A stretch of 9,847 nt of DNA, from contig JAGHRU010000110.1 in NCBI GenBank assembly GCA_018066225.1, forward strand, positions 1 through 9,847, given 5' to 3'. The notes below the pieces were generated by a model. It was given only the letters and a program-made list of their open reading frames with translations. It made no database searches and was not told the DNA's origin. Positions within the stretch are counted from its first letter, which is position 1, and the number at the start of each line of letters is the position of its first letter. The stretch is from Candidatus Equimonas enterica (GTDB lineage Bacteria; Bacteroidota; Bacteroidia; Bacteroidales; Bacteroidaceae). The translations under genes and the position numbers were made by a program. This document shows, piece by piece, positions 1 to 7,878 of the stretch.

Positions 1-1940
1 GATTTATCAAAGTAGCGGCAGCCATACCGCACGTTCGTGTGGCCGACGTCACCTACAATACACAAGAAATAGAACGCATCATGACACTCGCCGAAGAGCG
101 CCATGTGGAAGTGCTCACCTTCCCCGAACTTTCCATCACAGGCTACTCTTGCCAAGACCTTTTCCAGCAGCAGACGCTCCTCGAAGAGACCGAACACGCG
201 CTGCTGCACATCATGACGACCTCGCATAGCCTGCGCCTGACCACCATCGTTGGTCTCCCCATCGTATGGAACGGGATGCTCCTCAACTGCGCTGCTGTTA
301 TACAAGGCGGTCATCTGCACGGCATCGTCGCCAAGACTTACCTGCCGGGCTACCGCGAGTTTTACGAGCAACGCTGGTTTTCGTCTGCCACACTCCTGCC
401 CACGACGGCCGCAGTACATATCTGCGGGCAGCAAGTGCCGATAAGCGCAAACCTCATCTTCTCACTCTCGGGTGCCCAATTTGCCATCGAGATTTGCGAA
501 GACCTATGGACGCCCATACCGCCAAGTTGCCACCACGCACTCTCTGGCGCAGACATCATCTTCAACCTCTCAGCCTCCAACGACGTCATCGGCAAGAACG
601 ACCAACTCGTCCGCTTAATCCAGAGCCAGAGTTCGCGTTGCATCGCGGGCTATGTCTATGCCTCCTGTGGCTATGGCGAGAGCACGCAAGACCTCATCTA
701 CGGCGGCAAGGCCTTTATCTGCGAAAACGGCCAAATGCAGGCCGAAGCCAAGCGTTATAGCCTCGAAGACCAACTTATCGTCAGTGAGATAGACATTGAG
801 AGCCTACGCCACGAACGCCTTGTCAAGACTTCGTTTGCATGCTGTGCGCAGCAAGAAGAGCGCGGAGTGCACCAAGTGATAGCCGTCACACGCTCCACCA
901 CCGATGGAGAGGGATTTACCCTGACACGCCCCGTCCGTCCGCTCCCCTTTGTCCCCGAAGACAGCGTTTTGGCCGCGCGTTGCGAAGAGATTATATGTAT
1001 GCAGAGCGAAGGCTTGATTACCCGTCTGGTCCACACGCACGCCGAGAGCGTCGTTATCGGCATTTCGGGCGGTCTGGACTCCACCTTGGCTCTCCTTGTG
1101 TGCATCCACGCCTTCGACCGTCTCCACCTTAGCCGCAAAGGCATCGTTGGCATTACCATGCCAGGCTTTGGGACGACAGACCGCACCTACACCAACGCCA
1201 TCAACTTAATGAAGGCACTGGGCGTCACCATACGCGAAATCAACATCGCAGACGCTGTCAGCGTACATTTCCGCGACTTGGGGCACGACGGCAAGACACA
1301 GGATGTGGTATATGAGAACGCCCAAGCGCGAGAACGCACGCAGATACTTATGGATGCTGCCAACCAAGTCGGCGGTTTCGTAATAGGCACTGGGGATTTG
1401 AGCGAACTGGCCCTAGGTTGGGCGACCTACAACGGCGACCACATGTCGATGTATGCCGTCAATGTTTCCATCCCCAAGACGCTACTGCGTCACCTTGTGT
1501 CGTGGGTGGCAGCCAATATGGAGGACCCTTACAGCCGCGCTACGCTGGAAGACATCGTCGCCACGCCTATATCCCCCGAACTCATCCCAGCAGATACTGG
1601 CGGCCAAATAGCCCAAAAGACAGAGGACTTGGTGGGTCCCTACGAACTACACGACTTCTTCCTCTACCACACCTTGCGCCACGGACGGCGTCCTGCCACG
1701 GTCTATTACTTGGCATGTCAAGCCTTTGGCGACCCACACAGTGCACATCATTACGACGAAGCCACCATCAAGAAGTGGCTACGCACCTTCTATCGCCGTT
1801 TCTTTGCCCAACAATACAAGCGCAGTTGCCTGCCCGATGGACCGAAGGTGGGCGAATGTTCGCTCTCTCCACGCGGTGACTGGCGCATGCCTTCCGATGC
1901 CGTAGGGCAGTTGTGGCTCGAAGAGTGCGAAAGCCTATAA
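1..1940 (+). CDS. nadE: Glutamine-dependent NAD+ synthetase (5'-truncated by window edge)
   Basis: Catalyses the last step of NAD biosynthesis in the cytoplasm: deamido-NAD+ plus ATP and glutamine-derived ammonia gives NAD+ (EC 6.3.5.1). The frame is open from base 3 to the edge (FIKVAAAIPHVRVADV), so the gene starts just outside the window; comparison with Bacteroidales NadE suggests only about five residues are missing. The GTG at 39 is an internal valine, not the start. The N-terminal half is a nitrilase-type glutaminase with its triad visible: Glu in FPELSITGY (codon 126-128), Lys in AKTYLP (333-335) and Cys in EICEDLW (495-497). The C-terminal half is the synthetase, with the pyrophosphatase loop SGGLDS at 1065-1082 and the conserved blocks GTGDLSELALGWATYNGDH (about 1386-1442) and SPRGDWRMPSDA near the end. 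All key residues are present and the 645 visible residues match the two-domain family. It heads a tight + strand gene cluster. Confidence 0.96.
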   Translation, partial: FIKVAAAIPHVRVADVTYNTQEIERIMTLAEERHVEVLTFPELSITGYSCQDLFQQQTLLEETEHALLHIMTTSHSLRLTTIVGLPIVWNGMLLNCAAVIQGGHLHGIVAKTYLPGYREFYEQRWFSSATLLPTTAAVHICGQQVPISANLIFSLSGAQFAIEICEDLWTPIPPSCHHALSGADIIFNLSASNDVIGKNDQLVRLIQSQSSRCIAGYVYASCGYGESTQDLIYGGKAFICENGQMQAEAKRYSLEDQLIVSEIDIESLRHERLVKTSFACCAQQEERGVHQVIAVTRSTTDGEGFTLTRPVRPLPFVPEDSVLAARCEEIICMQSEGLITRLVHTHAESVVIGISGGLDSTLALLVCIHAFDRLHLSRKGIVGITMPGFGTTDRTYTNAINLMKALGVTIREINIADAVSVHFRDLGHDGKTQDVVYENAQARERTQILMDAANQVGGFVIGTGDLSELALGWATYNGDHMSMYAVNVSIPKTLLRHLVSWVAANMEDPYSRATLEDIVATPISPELIPADTGGQIAQKTEDLVGPYELHDFFLYHTLRHGRRPATVYYLACQAFGDPHSAHHYDEATIKKWLRTFYRRFFAQQYKRSCLPDGPKVGECSLSPRGDWRMPSDAVGQLWLEECESL

Positions 1941-1965
1941 CCAACTGACACAACGCCTCACAGGA

Positions 1966-2511
1966 ATGCGACTACTGCTCATAATCATCGCGGCTCTAAT
2001 GCTCGCCCTTCCGCTGAATGCCAAAAGGCAAGAGGAGGTAGAGTTTTTCGCCAAGACACTCGTGCAACAACCCGCACTGACCGCAGGCGACAGCACTATT
2101 GTACAAGTGGTGCTCTACGCTTCGGCACCTTTCAGCGAGGTACGATGCACCTCCAAAGCCTTCGACTGCAAAGGCGGACGCCTGCGACGCATCCCCTTTC
2201 ATCGGGAATACGCCACAGGACGCACAAGGGAAAATGGCAAGATGTACTACACCTTGGTGTGGGAACAAGGCATCATCGGACGCGATGAAGCAGGAACGAT
2301 GAAATGTACCGAGATGTCTTTCGAAGCGCAGTTTACCATCTACGAAACGCCTTCCGACCCTCTAGCAGAGCTTTGGGGCTATAAGCGTGAGCAACACACG
2401 GTGAAAGCCAAGTGCAAACTACCCGCACGCGACATCACGGTCAAGGAGAAGCCAAAACGTAGCACCCGCGACATGATGTGCCAGAAGGAAGCGCACACCC
2501 AAGTGGCATAA
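1966..2511 (+). CDS. Small exported protein resembling a single BatD-type domain
   Basis: A 181-residue protein with a clear signal peptide (residues 1-19, hydrophobic core LLLIIIAALMLAL, likely cleavage after LNA), so it is probably periplasmic. Residues 25-127 have the layout of the N-terminal beta-sandwich of BatD proteins: an opening AGDSTIVQVVLY strand pair, a central GRTRENGKMYYTLVWEQGIIG segment, and a closing MSFEAQFTIYET strand. BatD proteins in Bacteroidetes usually have several such domains and a membrane anchor, and lie beside BatA, BatB and BatC. Here there is one domain, no later membrane segment, a basic tail (about 145-175) and no other bat gene in view, so the molecular role is unknown. 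The start at 1966 is chosen because it begins the signal peptide; AGGA lies directly against the ATG, too close to act as a ribosome binding site. It starts 25 bases after nadE and ends 9 bases before the next gene. The gene is well supported; the BatD likeness is from pattern recognition only. Confidence 0.72.
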   Translation: MRLLLIIIAALMLALPLNAKRQEEVEFFAKTLVQQPALTAGDSTIVQVVLYASAPFSEVRCTSKAFDCKGGRLRRIPFHREYATGRTRENGKMYYTLVWEQGIIGRDEAGTMKCTEMSFEAQFTIYETPSDPLAELWGYKREQHTVKAKCKLPARDITVKEKPKRSTRDMMCQKEAHTQVA

Positions 2512-2520
2512 GTTACCGTC

Positions 2521-4740
2521 ATGAAAGCCTTGCCGTCCCTTCTTCGCGCTCTGCTCTGCGGCCTCCTGCTATCAGTCTTGCCCACGGCAGCAGTTGCGCA
2601 GCGCGAAATTTACATGACATGGGAAGAGTTTGCCGACAACTACACAGCGGAGACAGACGCTGCGCAAGCCACTGAAAACGAAGAGGGAGAACCTCGTGAA
2701 TACTGCACTTTGGCGGAATTGGAAGAGATGAGTGCGTCACCGCTGGATGTGAACACCGCAACACGCCAGCAACTGATGGCGTTGCCTTTTCTCACCACCG
2801 AGCAGATAGACTCTCTATTGTCCTATCGCGAGCGACGCGGACAACTGGTGACACTCGGGGAACTCCAATTCATTTCGCGTTGGGACTACGATGCCCGCCG
2901 AGCCTTCTCACTCTTTGCATATTGCGCAAAGCGCGATAAGGAAATGAGTCTAACGCGCAGCGAACGCCTGCGACAAGCATTCACACGAGGCAAATACGAA
3001 CTGGAAACGCGCCTCGACATACCACTTTACACACGCGAGGGACAGCGGCGCAAGATGAGTGAAGCAGAACTCCACGCCCATGCCTCTTCTCTCTATTTGG
3101 GTAGCCGCATTGCAACGACGACACGCTTTCGCTACAACTACCGAGGCCGTGTGCGCTATGGGCTGACTTTGCAGAAAGACGCAGGCGAACCTTTCGGTTG
3201 CTACGGCGCAAAGCCTTTTGACTACCAGTCCTTTTACTTTTATTATAAACCCAAAAGCGAGCGATGGACATTGTTGCTCGGCGATTACGACGTGCACTTG
3301 GGCCAAGGCTTGGTCTATGGCCACGCCTTTATGACCTCACGCAGCCTGCTGACACACGCGCTCTCGGGCGGTAACGGCGGCAGCAACAACGCACAATGGC
3401 GAAGCGGCAGCAGACTCACGCCTCACACCTCAGCCGACGAGACGAGATATCTGCGCGGTGTGGCGGGCAGTGCCGACCTTTGGCGCGATGAGGCGAGAAG
3501 CCGACGACTTTCCCTCACGTTATTTGCCTCTCTACGCGCCATCGATGGTCGCTGCGAGGGCGACACTGTGCGCACACTGCTCACCACGGGACTCCACCGC
3601 TCGCTGACCGAGAGAGACCGTCGCGCCAATGTGAAGCAGTTTGTCGCCGGCGGCCGTCTTGCCTTTACCTATGGGCGTCACTTGCAGATAGGAGTCAATG
3701 CGCTCTATCTGCACTTCGACCACTTCGTGTGTCCCACACCGCGCCTCTACAACCGCACCTATTTCCACGGCACAACGGGCACAGGCACCAGCATAGACTA
3801 CCAGTTTAGCACGCCAGTCCTCTACGGTCGCAACACGCACAAGGTGACAGAATACATCCTGCGCGGCATGGGCGAACTGGCCATAGACCACGACGGACAT
3901 TTAGCCACGACACACGCGCTGCAACTGGTGGCCTCCACCTTCTCGCTCACGTTGCAAGCCCGTAGTCTGGCAAAGGCTTATGCTGCTCCCTACGCCGATG
4001 CTCTGGTGCAGAATAGTCACACACAAAACGAACAGGGTCTGCTTCTCGGAGCAGAACTGACGCCAAGCACGCAATGGCTGTTCCAAGTCTATGGCGATGC
4101 CACACTGCACCGCGCACCCGTCTATCGCGCCGATACGCTTTCGCACCGCTATGAGGCGGGTGCGCAAGTGAACTTCACCCCGCACGAAGGACATCGATGG
4201 ACGCTGCGCTACCGCCTGCGCAGTGCACAGCAGAACCTGCCCACTGATCTACGTGAGTACTTCTCATCTCCACTGGAATACGCTTTGTCGCACACGTTGC
4301 GCTTGGCCTACGACTGCACGTTGCCCGCACGCGGCAAAGCCTACTGGCAGTGGCACACAGCAGCCGACCTTTCGCTCTACAACCGTCAGTCGGCCACGGC
4401 CTGCACGATAGGCTATATGCTGTCTTCACGTCTGAAATTCGTAGCCAACGAGCGCTGGAATGTTGCACTCTTTGCAGCCTATTTCAAGACAGATGACTAC
4501 TACACCCGTCTCTACGCCACGCCGCCACGGTTGCGCCATGCCAGCACATTCTCCGCCTTTGCCTACCACGGCTATTCGGCCGTTGCCGTAGCCAATTATA
4601 CGCTATCCACATGGCTGGATTTTGGGCTCTGCTTCAGCTTGATGCACTATTTCGACCGCGACACTATCAGCACGGGGATGGCCGCCATCCATTCACACAA
4701 CAAACCCGACCTTTCGCTGCAAGTGCGTGTGAAGCTCTAA
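2521..4740 (+). CDS. Helix-hairpin-helix domain protein with probable outer-membrane beta-barrel
   Basis: A 739-residue exported protein. Residues 1-26 are a signal peptide with probable cleavage at AVA/Q. An acidic spacer (about 32-70) leads to a ComEA-like helix-hairpin-helix domain at about 72-135, recognised by SPLDVNTATRQQLMALPFL, QIDSLLSYRERRG and LVTLGELQFI; this fold usually binds DNA without sequence specificity. From about residue 150 to the end the sequence alternates polar and hydrophobic or aromatic residues, as in RIATTTRFRYNYRGRVRYGL, with frequent Tyr, Arg and Gly turns, and ends in SLQVRVKL; this fits an outer-membrane beta-barrel, although the last residue is Leu and not the usual aromatic. 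Proteins of this two-part design and length are common in Bacteroidetes, with no firmly known role to my knowledge; DNA handling at the cell surface is only a guess. The start lies 9 bases after the preceding stop, implying co-transcription. No Shine-Dalgarno sequence is visible. Confidence 0.85.
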   Translation: MKALPSLLRALLCGLLLSVLPTAAVAQREIYMTWEEFADNYTAETDAAQATENEEGEPREYCTLAELEEMSASPLDVNTATRQQLMALPFLTTEQIDSLLSYRERRGQLVTLGELQFISRWDYDARRAFSLFAYCAKRDKEMSLTRSERLRQAFTRGKYELETRLDIPLYTREGQRRKMSEAELHAHASSLYLGSRIATTTRFRYNYRGRVRYGLTLQKDAGEPFGCYGAKPFDYQSFYFYYKPKSERWTLLLGDYDVHLGQGLVYGHAFMTSRSLLTHALSGGNGGSNNAQWRSGSRLTPHTSADETRYLRGVAGSADLWRDEARSRRLSLTLFASLRAIDGRCEGDTVRTLLTTGLHRSLTERDRRANVKQFVAGGRLAFTYGRHLQIGVNALYLHFDHFVCPTPRLYNRTYFHGTTGTGTSIDYQFSTPVLYGRNTHKVTEYILRGMGELAIDHDGHLATTHALQLVASTFSLTLQARSLAKAYAAPYADALVQNSHTQNEQGLLLGAELTPSTQWLFQVYGDATLHRAPVYRADTLSHRYEAGAQVNFTPHEGHRWTLRYRLRSAQQNLPTDLREYFSSPLEYALSHTLRLAYDCTLPARGKAYWQWHTAADLSLYNRQSATACTIGYMLSSRLKFVANERWNVALFAAYFKTDDYYTRLYATPPRLRHASTFSAFAYHGYSAVAVANYTLSTWLDFGLCFSLMHYFDRDTISTGMAAIHSHNKPDLSLQVRVKL

Positions 4741-4754
4741 GCCTTTCTTCACAC
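4727..4754 (+). repeat. Inverted repeat spanning the stop codon of the helix-hairpin-helix gene
   Basis: GTGTGAAG at 4727-4734 is perfectly complementary to CTTCACAC at 4747-4754, giving an 8-base-pair stem with a 12-base loop that contains the TAA stop (4738-4740). The downstream flank is C-rich with no U-tract, so this is not a standard intrinsic terminator. It could protect an mRNA end or damp read-through into the peptidase gene starting at 4803, but repeats of this size are expected by chance a few times in 10 kb. Confidence 0.3.
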
Positions 4755-4802
4755 CCCGCCGCCCACGACATAATTATTCACCCACAAATACAACAATCCA
4801 CT

Positions 4803-5759
4803 ATGAAACACAGTGTTATTCTCGGCCTGCTACTTGCAGGACACTTATCGCTGAATGCCACTACGACACGCCCCATCATCCGCTTTGCCAACCTGGCAGA
4901 GGGCAAAACTTTGGTGATATCCAACAATGCCGCCAAAGGCCCCTTTGACATACAGTCGCGCCTTGGCAAAATAGACGGAACGCTGGAAGAACTGCAAACA
5001 TTCCAGCAAGCGCAAGTCGGCGAGTTTACGCCAGCCGAATGTGACAGCGTCAATAAGAGTTGGCATCGTCTATTTGACGATATAGAGCGTCAGGGACTCC
5101 GTCTTCCACTGCCCGACACCATCACTATGGTGAAAACGACGCAACTCGAAGAAGGAGGCGCAGCCGCTTATACGCAAGGCGACGTGGTATTTCTTAACAA
5201 CCGCACCATGATGGCACCCGGACACTGGCGCGAGATGCTGCTGGCGCACGAACTTTTCCACACTTTGACGCGTAACAATTCCGACTTCCGCCGCCACATG
5301 TACAACCTCATAGGTTTCACCGTGCTCGATGAGGATGTCGTGTTTCCCGAAGACGTATGGGCACGTCGCATCACCAACCCCGACGTGGAACGCCACAACA
5401 GTTATGTCATGCTGCCCTATGAGGGACGCAACACCCCACACGCTATGCTACTGATGGCCAATCGCCCCTACGAGGGTGGCTCGTTCTTCAAATACCTCGC
5501 CATCAGTCTTATCCCTCTTACTACGGACTATAAAGTTATGACCGATCAGCAGGGCAATACCATCGTACGCCCTTTGGAAGAAGTGCCCGAGTTTTGGGAG
5601 AAAGTGGGACGCAACACCGACTATGTCATCGATCCTGAGGAGTGCCTGGCCGACAATTTCGCCTACGCCGTGACAGGCTACCGTGAACGCGACTTGCCCG
5701 TACTGCCCAACCCGGAACTCACCGAAGCCATACTCTCATTGGCACAAAGCGCGAAGTAG
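4803..5759 (+). CDS. Exported putative zinc metallopeptidase (HELFH motif), family unassigned
   Basis: A 318-residue protein with a short signal peptide (residues 1-19, cleavage near LNA), so probably periplasmic or secreted; there is no lipobox. The zinc-binding motif HExxH appears as HELFH with His149, Glu150 and His153 (codons 5247-5261), preceded by a hydrophobic helix (REMLLA). About 126 residues later DPEECLADNF (residues 278-286) offers Glu279 or Glu280 as third zinc ligand in the manner of gluzincins. I cannot name the peptidase family. The start at 4803 is chosen because it begins the signal peptide and follows the upstream gene by 62 bases; an in-frame ATG at 4611 would overlap that gene by 130 bases and bury the signal peptide. 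The 4741-4802 leader is AT-rich near the start codon, with no Shine-Dalgarno sequence and no clear promoter. The gene is the last of the + strand cluster and is followed by a strong terminator hairpin. Existence is sure; peptidase activity is inferred from the motif. Confidence 0.8.
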   Translation: MKHSVILGLLLAGHLSLNATTTRPIIRFANLAEGKTLVISNNAAKGPFDIQSRLGKIDGTLEELQTFQQAQVGEFTPAECDSVNKSWHRLFDDIERQGLRLPLPDTITMVKTTQLEEGGAAAYTQGDVVFLNNRTMMAPGHWREMLLAHELFHTLTRNNSDFRRHMYNLIGFTVLDEDVVFPEDVWARRITNPDVERHNSYVMLPYEGRNTPHAMLLMANRPYEGGSFFKYLAISLIPLTTDYKVMTDQQGNTIVRPLEEVPEFWEKVGRNTDYVIDPEECLADNFAYAVTGYRERDLPVLPNPELTEAILSLAQSAK

Positions 5760-5784
5760 AGCAAGCAGAGCACTACAAACGAAA

Positions 5785-5817
5785 CGAGCCTACGCCATTT
5801 ATCTCGGCGTAGGCTCG
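5785..5817. terminator. Bidirectional intrinsic terminator between convergent genes
   Basis: CGAGCCTACGCC (5785-5796) and GGCGTAGGCTCG (5806-5817) form a perfect 12-base-pair, GC-rich stem with a 9-base loop. On the + strand it is followed by CTTTGT; on the - strand the stem is followed by TTTCGTTTG. It lies in the 91-base gap between the stop of the HELFH peptidase gene (5759) and the stop of the convergent M13 gene (5851), where a terminator serving both directions is expected. The U-tract is better on the - strand side, so termination of the M13 transcript may be the more efficient. Confidence 0.82.
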
Positions 5818-5850
5818 CTTTGTATATCGTCTTATTGGGGACGAACTAAA

Positions 5851-7878
5851 TTACCAGACATCGACACGCTGCTCCTTGGGCAGGAAGAGTTTGTTGCCCT
5901 TCTTGACACCGAAGGCCTCGTACCAAGCATCAATGTGGGGCAGTGCGGCATTGACACGCAAGCGAGCAGGGCTGTGAGGATCGGTCATAGCAAGGCTGCG
6001 CAAGGCTTCATTGCGGACATTGGTGGCCCAGATAAGGCCGTAACTGAGGAAGAAACGCTGCTCGGGTGTGAAACCGTCCTTGATGCCAAGGGGCTTCTCC
6101 TTCATGGCATTGTGCAGTGCGAGGAATGCGATGTTGAGGCCACCGTGGTCGGCGATATTCTCACCATTGGTCAATTTGCCATTGGCATGCAGGCCAGGCA
6201 GTACAACTTGCTTGTCAAAGAAGGCTGCCATCTGGTCGGTGCGTGCCTTGAAGTTGGCTTTGTCCTCTGCTGTCCACCAATCGTTGAGGTTACCATCCTT
6301 GTCATACTGCGAACCCTTATCGTCGAAGCCGTGCGTCATCTCGTGACCGATGACAACGCCGATTGCGCCATAGTTGCAAGCGTCATCGACATTGGGGTCG
6401 AAGAACGGGGGCTGGAGAATGCCTGCGGGGAAGCAAATCTCGTTGGTCGTTGGGTTGTAGTAAGCGTTGATTTCCTGCGGGTTCATCAGCCATTCGTCGC
6501 GGTCCACGGGCTTATTGACGTGTTCCGAGAAGTGGCGGTCGTTCTCAAAGATAGCCGCGTTGTAGAGGTTCTCGTAAAGCGAAAGGTTTTCGTCGATGTT
6601 GAGCGCGGTGTAGTCCACCCACTTGTTGGGGTAGCCCACCTTCACGTAGAAGGCATCAAGTTTCTCGTGTGCACGCTTCTTGGTCTCGGCACTCATCCAG
6701 TCCTGCATATCGATACGCTGACCGAGGGCTATCTGGAGGTTGTGTACCAACTCCTCCATCTGCTTCTTGCTGCTTTCGGGGAAGTACTTCTCCACATACA
6801 TCTTGCCGACAGCCATGCCGAGCACGCTCTGTACGGTGGCATTGGCACGCTTCCAACGCGGACGGTCTTGGGGAGCACCGTTCTTGACTGTGCCGTAGAA
6901 GTTGAAATAGGCTGCACGGAAGTCGTCGCTGAGGGCACTGGCTGCATCGTTGATCAACTTAAACTCGGTGTAGTTTTTCAGGGCTTCAAGGCTCTCTTCG
7001 GCCAGCACAGCCTCTACCTCATGCAAGAACTCGGGCTGCCCCACCGTCACATGCTTTACGGGCGGTACGGCGCTTTGGAGCAGAGCCGCATTCCAGTCGA
7101 TGCCACCGAAGTCGGCAAGCAACTGCATGTAGGTCATCTTGTGGTAGTTGGCCTCTGGCTCACGGAGCTTGACCACATCATATTGCGCCTTGGCCAGACG
7201 GGTCTCGATGCGCATGAGGTCTTCCATCTTGGCCTTGGCTTCCTGCTCAGACACGCCGACCATGGTGAAGAGTTTTACGACGTAGTCCTTGTAGGCGTTG
7301 CGTATCTTGAGCGTAGCGGCATCGCTGTCAAGGTAGAGGTCGCGGTTGCCCATAGAGAGGCCGCTCTGACTGATGTCGAGAAGATTGACACGCGCGTCCT
7401 TGATGTCGGCACCAGCATAGAAGCCAAACATCGTCTGCACCCCAGCACGGGTCAGCGCGTAGGCCACCATTTCGTATTGCTTCTTGTCCTTGATGCCTCG
7501 CACAAGAGCAAGGTTATTCTTCAACGGCGCGTAACCTTCACGGTTGAGACGTACGGAGTCATTGGCAAGGCGATAGAGTGCACCTATCTTCCGCTGCAAA
7601 GAGCCTTGGGGATATTGCCCCTTGGCATACTCCTCTATGAGGGACTGCAACTGCTTGGTATTGAGTTCGCTGAGTTCCTCAAACTGCGTGTAGCGCGAGT
7701 ATTCAGGCGTGAGAGGATGCGCTTTCATCCAGCCGCCTGCGGCGTACTCGAAGAAATCATTACCAGGCTTTACCTTGGTGTTCATGTTGGCCCTGCTAAG
7801 TCCCGAAGGAAGTTCCTGAGCATAGAGGGCGGAACTTGCCGTAAGAGCAAGTGCCAAAAGGATGCTTTTTAATTTCAT
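5851..7878 (-). CDS. pepO: M13-family (PepO/neprilysin-like) zinc metallopeptidase
   Basis: A 675-residue exported endopeptidase of the M13 family, which cleaves oligopeptides, usually of limited size because the active site lies in a closed cavity. A signal peptide covers residues 1-20 (LLALALTASSALYA/QE) with no lipobox, so the protein is periplasmic or secreted. The helical N-terminal M13 domain runs from about 36 to 415 and the catalytic domain from about 470. All key residues are present: HEMTH with His512, Glu513 and His516; ENIAD with Glu573 as third zinc ligand and Asp577; substrate-binding NAYYNP at 471-476; and His635 and Arg641 in DPHSPARLR, which correspond to neprilysin His711 and Arg717. 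The ending RVDVW is typical of the family, and the length is normal for bacterial PepO. Leu3 is TTA, but the rest of the gene has no TTA, CTA or TCA codon, which suggests strong codon selection. It lies 73 bases downstream of the ABC-F gene on the same strand. The start is set by the signal peptide; no Shine-Dalgarno sequence is visible. Confidence 0.96.
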   Translation of the reverse strand: MKLKSILLALALTASSALYAQELPSGLSRANMNTKVKPGNDFFEYAAGGWMKAHPLTPEYSRYTQFEELSELNTKQLQSLIEEYAKGQYPQGSLQRKIGALYRLANDSVRLNREGYAPLKNNLALVRGIKDKKQYEMVAYALTRAGVQTMFGFYAGADIKDARVNLLDISQSGLSMGNRDLYLDSDAATLKIRNAYKDYVVKLFTMVGVSEQEAKAKMEDLMRIETRLAKAQYDVVKLREPEANYHKMTYMQLLADFGGIDWNAALLQSAVPPVKHVTVGQPEFLHEVEAVLAEESLEALKNYTEFKLINDAASALSDDFRAAYFNFYGTVKNGAPQDRPRWKRANATVQSVLGMAVGKMYVEKYFPESSKKQMEELVHNLQIALGQRIDMQDWMSAETKKRAHEKLDAFYVKVGYPNKWVDYTALNIDENLSLYENLYNAAIFENDRHFSEHVNKPVDRDEWLMNPQEINAYYNPTTNEICFPAGILQPPFFDPNVDDACNYGAIGVVIGHEMTHGFDDKGSQYDKDGNLNDWWTAEDKANFKARTDQMAAFFDKQVVLPGLHANGKLTNGENIADHGGLNIAFLALHNAMKEKPLGIKDGFTPEQRFFLSYGLIWATNVRNEALRSLAMTDPHSPARLRVNAALPHIDAWYEAFGVKKGNKLFLPKEQRVDVW

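Noticed and set aside
39..41. GTG as the start codon of nadE
   Set aside because: The conserved NadE N-terminus (IKVAAAIPHVRVADV) reads on upstream of it to the window edge.
755..1186. A 143-codon - strand open frame inside nadE
   Set aside because: It lies fully inside a well-supported gene, has a Ser/Arg-rich shadow composition and no motif.
1961..1964. AGGA before the start at 1966 as a Shine-Dalgarno sequence
   Set aside because: It abuts the start codon almost directly, leaving no working spacing, and Bacteroidetes generally do not rely on this signal.
4611..4802. N-terminal extension of the HELFH peptidase to the ATG at 4611
   Set aside because: It would overlap the upstream gene by 130 bases and place the signal peptide internally; the ATG at 4803 starts exactly at the signal peptide.
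5683..7872. A 729-codon + strand open frame covering the whole M13 gene
   Set aside because: It is in exact codon-on-codon register with the M13 gene, so its openness follows from the sense gene lacking TTA, CTA and TCA codons. Its translation shows no recognisable domain, and the M13 protein has all family motifs.
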